Origin: Bacillota bacterium
GTDB taxonomy: Bacteria > Bacillota > Bacilli > Paenibacillales > Paenibacillaceae
DNA: 35,850 nucleotides
Assembly: GCA_023386495.1 (NCBI GenBank)
Contig: JAEWJS010000157.1
Location: forward strand, 1 to 35,850
Direction: 5' to 3'
The notes beneath the pieces are model-generated. The model was given only the letters and a program-made list of their open reading frames with translations, was not told the origin of the DNA and made no database searches. A program made the position numbers and the translations under genes. Shown here piece after piece: positions 32,709 to 35,850 of the stretch; the stretch's first letter is position 1, and every line of letters begins with the position of its first letter.

Positions 32709-34139
32709 ATGACGCGAAAGCAAATTTACATCATAATGACAGCGCTTACGCTATGTGCGGCAGCGACAATCATTTTCTTTATGCTGCCGCAAGCCGGTCG
32801 AGAGGAGCGGATTCTGCTCTTCGAGGCTGAAGCTGGCGTGCTGAGCGGAGTAGAGGCGAGCGCATATGCCGAAGGCTTCTCCGGTGAAGGCTATGTGACG
32901 GGCTTCGATCAGCCGAGCGATAACGTCTCCATTACCATTCATGCGCCAGAGGAAGGGCTCTACCAGCTGTGGGTAGGCTACAATGGTGCCAATGGGGATA
33001 AATATACGCAATTGTCGCTGAACGATGAGCCTTTTGGGGATGTGGGACTGCAGTCGACGACGACGTTCGAAGAAGTAAGGGCCGGCAAAATATTGCTGCA
33101 AGAGGGCGATAACAAGCTGACATTCGCTTCGCACTGGGGCTGGTACGATATCGACTACGTCAAGCTTCAGCGCTCTGCAGCCGAAGAGCCGCAAGCCGTG
33201 GAGGAGGCGCTGGTCAATCCGAACGCTACCGAAGAAGCGCGTGCCTTGCACCGATTCTTGATCGAACAGTACGGCAACAAAATTTTATCCGGCCAACAGA
33301 CCTATATGGACGCGTTGTTATTGAATCATAAGTATGGGAAACTACCCGCTGTCGTTGGTTTCGATCTCATCGAATATTCCCCAACCCGGGTGGAGAACGG
33401 CTCCAAGTCGAACGAGATCGAGAATGCAAGCGATAGGCATGAACGCGGCGGGATCGCAACCTTCCTGTGGCATTGGAACGCGCCGACCGATCTGATTAAC
33501 TCGGCGGAACAGCCATGGTGGAAAGGCTTCTATACCGAAGCTACGACCTTCGACATCGAACGCACACTTGCCGAGCCGGACTCGGAAGCTTACCGGCTAA
33601 TGCTGCGTGACATCGATGTGATCGCGGAACAATTGAAGCGCCTGCAGGAAGCAGGCATTCCCGTGCTGTGGCGACCGCTCCATGAGGCGGAGGGTCAATG
33701 GTTCTGGTGGGGGGCCAAGGGGCCTGAGCCAGCCAAGCAGCTATGGCGATTGCTCTATGATCGCTTAACGAATCACCACGGGTTGAACAATCTAATCTGG
33801 GTATGGAACTCCGAGGCGCCGGAATGGTACCCGGGGGACGACGTCGTGGATATCGTCAGCGTCGACTCGTATCCGCTGCCTGGCGATTACAATCCCGTGC
33901 ACAATCGCTACGAGAATCTCGTCGAGCTCGTGCAGCACAAGAAACTGGTCGCGCTGACGGAGAACGGTCCGATTCCGGATCCCGATCTGCTGCAGACATA
34001 CGGGACGCACTGGAGCTGGTTCTGTACGTGGACCGGCGAATTCATTGACGACGGCATTCAGAACAGCGCGGCCCATATCGAGAAGGTTCTGCATCATGAG
34101 TACGTGCTGACGCTGGACGAGCTTCTCGAGCTAAGATGA
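32709..34139 (+). CDS. Membrane-anchored or secreted beta-mannanase, GH26 with CBM35-like domain
   Basis: 476 residues. N-terminal hydrophobic segment (about 5-26, YIIMTALTLCAAATIIFFML) as signal or anchor; no proper lipobox. Residues 35-155 resemble a CBM6/35 carbohydrate-binding domain (LLFEAEAG, YQLWVGYNG, GWYDIDYVKL). Residues 175-470 are GH26: LSGQQTYMD, acid/base Glu326 in WRPLHEAEGQWFWW, WVWNSEAPEWYPGDD, VDSYPL and nucleophile Glu418 in VALTENGP. GH26 enzymes cut beta-1,4-mannan. The SD is weak (AAGGGGA, 11 bases before ATG). Probably read through from the alpha-galactosidase gene, forming a galactomannan pair. Confidence 0.92.
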   Translation: MTRKQIYIIMTALTLCAAATIIFFMLPQAGREERILLFEAEAGVLSGVEASAYAEGFSGEGYVTGFDQPSDNVSITIHAPEEGLYQLWVGYNGANGDKYTQLSLNDEPFGDVGLQSTTTFEEVRAGKILLQEGDNKLTFASHWGWYDIDYVKLQRSAAEEPQAVEEALVNPNATEEARALHRFLIEQYGNKILSGQQTYMDALLLNHKYGKLPAVVGFDLIEYSPTRVENGSKSNEIENASDRHERGGIATFLWHWNAPTDLINSAEQPWWKGFYTEATTFDIERTLAEPDSEAYRLMLRDIDVIAEQLKRLQEAGIPVLWRPLHEAEGQWFWWGAKGPEPAKQLWRLLYDRLTNHHGLNNLIWVWNSEAPEWYPGDDVVDIVSVDSYPLPGDYNPVHNRYENLVELVQHKKLVALTENGPIPDPDLLQTYGTHWSWFCTWTGEFIDDGIQNSAAHIEKVLHHEYVLTLDELLELR

Positions 34140-34146
34140 CAATTTA

Positions 34147-34215
34147 CGAATGATTAATGGTTCGGTGAACTGATCATTCGGGATTAGGTCGAATAAACCA
34201 GCATTAATCCGGAAT
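34147..34215 (+). other. Competing stems in the leader of the HD-GYP gene
   Basis: CGAATGAT (34147-34154) pairs with ATCATTCG (34173-34180). The overlapping ATTCGGGATTA (34176-34186) can instead pair, with one mismatch, with TAATCCGGAAT (34205-34215). The two stems exclude each other. No T tract is present and I see no c-di-GMP riboswitch consensus. The first stem may simply be a weak end signal of the mannanase gene. Confidence 0.35.
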
Positions 34216-34240
34216 CCGACACCTTGCGACAATAGTTCCC

Positions 34241-35497
34241 ATGAAACCGACAATACTTCCTATTTACGTGCCACGAACTGTAACTTTACAATGTAAGTGT
34301 GGATTGAGAGATATTGTAAATGGGCAAGTAATTCGTCGAATGGGGGATTTACCGTTGCAAATCGTATTAGAAGCCAAGCACATCATCAATCAGTTAGGCA
34401 TCGAGTACAGTCGCTTCGAACTGTTTTTGGACAAGGAGGCACGGCGCGCCCAGATCGTGAGGGAAGAGCAGCCGCGCATTCAGCCTAAGCCGCAGCCGGG
34501 GATGGATAAGCTGGTTGGCAAGCAGGCGAAGTACGATATATTTAGCGAGACCGGCGTCCTGCTCGTCGCAGCACGAACGGTGCTGACTCGATTCCATCTG
34601 CAGCTTCTAAGATTGCATCATGTTACAAGTATTCCGGTCATGCCCGATGAGCACAGATCAGCTGCTGCCGTTCTGCTCCAAGAGGCTACTCGATATGCAG
34701 AAGACCTGTTCTATCGCATCCGCACGAATCGGCAGATTCCGATGCTCGAGATCCGGAGCAATCTGATTCCGTTCATCCATCAAGCGGCTGAACATGACGA
34801 TCTATTCCAGATCATCGAGGCTGTTCGTTCGAAGGATGCATATACATACAAGCATAGTGTAGGCGTAGGCGTACTCGCCTCGTTAATCGGCAAATGGATG
34901 GGGCTGGACGCTTCCGAGCAATCGTTAGTCGCCACGGCCGCAACGCTGCATGACGTAGGCAAGATGAAGATTTCGCAGGAGCTCCTGCAGAAGCCTGGCA
35001 AGTTAACGGACATCGAATATGCAGAGATGAAACGTCACACCGTGTACGGTTATGAGATGCTGAAGGAAACGGCAGGCCTTAATCGCCGAATCGCGTTAGT
35101 CGCGCTCCAGCACCATGAACGTGCGGATGGCAGCGGGTATCCGCTGAAGCTGAACGGCATGCAGACAGATCCGCTAAGCAAGATCGTTGCCGTCGCGGAC
35201 GTCTTCCACGCCATGACGTCGGATCGCCCGTATCAGCAGGCGTTGCCGCTGCAGAACGTTCTGGAGCAGATGCGCAAGTGCACGTTCCACGGCCTGGATC
35301 CGGTCATCGTCAATGTCCTGTTGAAGCACGTAGGGCGTAATATGCTTGGTAAGCAGGCACTGTTGAACGACGGACGGATGGGAGAAGTCGTCCACGTGAA
35401 CCCGCATGACATTTTCCGCCCGCTGGTACAGGTGAAGCAATCATTCCTCGATCTGAGCAAAGAGAACAATCTGTATATCGAGGCGATTATCGCATAG
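34241..35497 (+). CDS. HD-GYP domain protein, probable c-di-GMP phosphodiesterase
   Basis: 418 residues from the ATG at 34241. The HD-GYP domain (about 185-370) has His205, HD in LHDVGKMKI (237-238), His266 in KRHTVYGYEML, HHERADGSGYP (291-301, with GYP) and DVFHAMTSDRPYQ. The metal ligands and the GYP motif are intact, so c-di-GMP hydrolysis is likely. Residues 95-135 resemble the usual N-terminal module (YDIFSETGVLLVAARTVLT). The first 75 residues are unfamiliar and their DNA (34250-34375) is clearly more AT-rich than the rest; no SD precedes 34241. A later start, such as ATG at residue 34 or 88, cannot be excluded, though neither has an SD. Confidence 0.88.
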   Translation: MKPTILPIYVPRTVTLQCKCGLRDIVNGQVIRRMGDLPLQIVLEAKHIINQLGIEYSRFELFLDKEARRAQIVREEQPRIQPKPQPGMDKLVGKQAKYDIFSETGVLLVAARTVLTRFHLQLLRLHHVTSIPVMPDEHRSAAAVLLQEATRYAEDLFYRIRTNRQIPMLEIRSNLIPFIHQAAEHDDLFQIIEAVRSKDAYTYKHSVGVGVLASLIGKWMGLDASEQSLVATAATLHDVGKMKISQELLQKPGKLTDIEYAEMKRHTVYGYEMLKETAGLNRRIALVALQHHERADGSGYPLKLNGMQTDPLSKIVAVADVFHAMTSDRPYQQALPLQNVLEQMRKCTFHGLDPVIVNVLLKHVGRNMLGKQALLNDGRMGEVVHVNPHDIFRPLVQVKQSFLDLSKENNLYIEAIIA

Positions 35498-35505
35498 GAA
35501 ATCGA

Positions 35506-35532
35506 ACATTCCGGGCGGCAGGGCATACGATA
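35506..35532 (+). promoter_or_regulatory. Sigma-K-type promoter of the small peptide gene
   Basis: AC (35506-35507), exactly 16 bp, then CATACGATA (35524-35532) fit the mother-cell sigma-K pattern AC-N16-CATANNNTA in full. CATACGAT is also one base from the sigma-E -10 CATACAAT. Transcription would begin about 28 bp before the start codon. Confidence 0.55.
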
Positions 35533-35566
35533 GGGTAGAACGTATCTGCTTGGAAGGAGTCGTGCC

Positions 35567-35647
35567 ATGCGTTCGAACGGTATCCTGGTCGTACTGGTGT
35601 TGTTCATCTTGTTGGTTATGCTGCTGCTTCTAGCGGCAGTAGGGTAA
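35567..35647 (+). CDS. Small hydrophobic peptide, YjcZ-like sporulation type
   Basis: 26 residues, beginning MRSNG and continuing with one membrane segment, ILVVLVLFILLVMLLLLAAVG. AAGGAG lies 8 bases before the ATG. The core LVVLVLFILL resembles the YjcZ family of sporulation peptides (ALIVVLFILLIIVG), though the glycine- and tyrosine-rich head is lacking. The sigma-K-type promoter and a strong terminator frame it as a complete single-gene unit. Function unknown. Too short to be certain, but promoter, SD and terminator agree. Confidence 0.7.
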   Translation: MRSNGILVVLVLFILLVMLLLLAAVG

Positions 35648-35678
35648 GCGAAGATTAAGCTACAACATAGGATGGGAG

Positions 35679-35705
35679 AAAAGGCCGCCGCGTGCGGTCT
35701 TTTTT
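35679..35705 (+). terminator. Intrinsic terminator of the small peptide gene
   Basis: GGCCGC and GCGGTC form a stem with one G-U pair and loop CGCGT, extended by AA/TT pairs and followed by TTTTTT. The intron-like sequence begins immediately after. Confidence 0.85.
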
Positions 35706-35706
35706 C

Positions 35707-35850
35707 GTGCCGCGTGCCCAGCTAAGCACGCATCTTCTAACCGGTGAAAGTCCGGTCGCGGGAGGGGCCAAGCCCCCGCGTAGCTAGGATACCTGCGCGT
35801 GGCGAAATCTGTGCGCAGAAGCGTATCGACGAAAGTGCCTGTCGGAGACA
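35707..35850 (+). mobile_element. 5' end of a group II intron, probably class C (partial)
   Basis: The sequence resembles domain I of bacterial group II introns: GCGTGCCCAGC near the start, then ACCGGTGAAAGTCCGGT, a self-pairing stem with the usual GTGAAAGTCC loop, a GC stem CGGGAGGGG/CCCCCG, then GCGTGGCGAA, AATCTG and GCAGAAGCG. Order and spacing recall the Oceanobacillus class C intron (GUGUGCCCGGC, GGGUGAGAGUCCC, CGUGGCGA, AAUCUG, GAAGCG). Its place right after a terminator T run is the known class C target. The exact first base is uncertain: GTGCC at 35707 or GCGTG at 35712. The maturase/reverse transcriptase and domain V would lie beyond the window. Confidence 0.75.

Noticed and set aside
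34140..34240. c-di-GMP riboswitch before the HD-GYP gene
   Set aside because: The conserved GEMM-I features could not be found; only generic competing stems are present.
1..35850. CRISPR arrays, tRNA or rRNA genes, complete insertion sequences, prophage genes
   Set aside because: No regularly spaced repeats, cloverleaf genes, rRNA segments, transposase or phage structural genes were noticed; the only mobile-element signal is at the right edge.

Overview
The window reads as chromosome of an endospore-forming, moderately GC-rich Firmicute, most likely Paenibacillus or a close relative. The evidence is a complete GerA-type germinant-receptor operon, a small sporulation-type hydrophobic peptide behind a sigma-K-like promoter, strong AGGAGG-type ribosome binding sites, sigma-A, Fnr and CcpA-type control sites, and glycan-degrading genes (GH2, GH36, GH26). 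No rRNA, tRNA or CRISPR array was seen.

Layout. 1-3384 (+): an orphan nicotianamine-synthase-like gene (opine-metallophore type), then katG, whose -10 element lies inside a PerR-box-like site. 3386-7080 (-): a germinant-receptor operon with A, B and C subunits joined by ATGA start/stop overlaps and a possible sigma-G promoter. 7136-13056 (-): a complete Mrp Na+/H+ antiporter operon in which MrpA and MrpB are one protein and MrpE is short. Its strong promoter is followed by a leader containing an intrinsic terminator. 13118-13624: two small convergent genes, a membrane peptide and a MORN-type protein. 13684-16503 (-): a three-gene operon for an unrecognised membrane-anchored protein and an ABC-2 type transporter. 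16516-19172: hisC-type aminotransferase divergent from a MocR/PdxR-type regulator, with a long perfect inverted repeat between them. 19191-21060 (-): a single-chain dihydroxyacetone kinase with a CcpA cre site inside its promoter. 21061-21246: remnant of a sugar/maltose O-acetyltransferase. 21282-25055 (-): lacZ (GH2) followed by an AHSA1/SRPBCC gene. 25077-25673 (+): a V4R-domain gene behind an exact Fnr/CRP-type box at a class II position. 25704-27838 (-): a TetR regulator and a DHA2-family efflux pump, each with the same 18-bp palindromic operator. 28009-29481 (+): selO. 29499-34139: an AraC regulator divergent from a GH36 alpha-galactosidase and a GH26 mannanase with a CBM35-like domain. 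34147-35497 (+): an HD-GYP c-di-GMP phosphodiesterase. 35506-35850: a sigma-K-type promoter, a 26-residue peptide gene and its terminator, directly followed by the 5' end of what looks like a class C group II intron that runs off the window.

How the genes work together. The alpha-galactosidase and mannanase remove galactose side groups from galactomannan and cut its backbone, with lacZ as a possible partner; cre-like sites suggest CcpA control of carbon use. Mrp supplies sodium/pH homeostasis, katG peroxide defence, and the ger and peptide genes belong to the spore life cycle. The least explained parts are the orphan nicotianamine synthase, the Fnr-boxed V4R gene, the terminator-containing mrp leader and the intron at the right edge. 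All start choices, promoters and functions were read by eye from sequence, without database searches.
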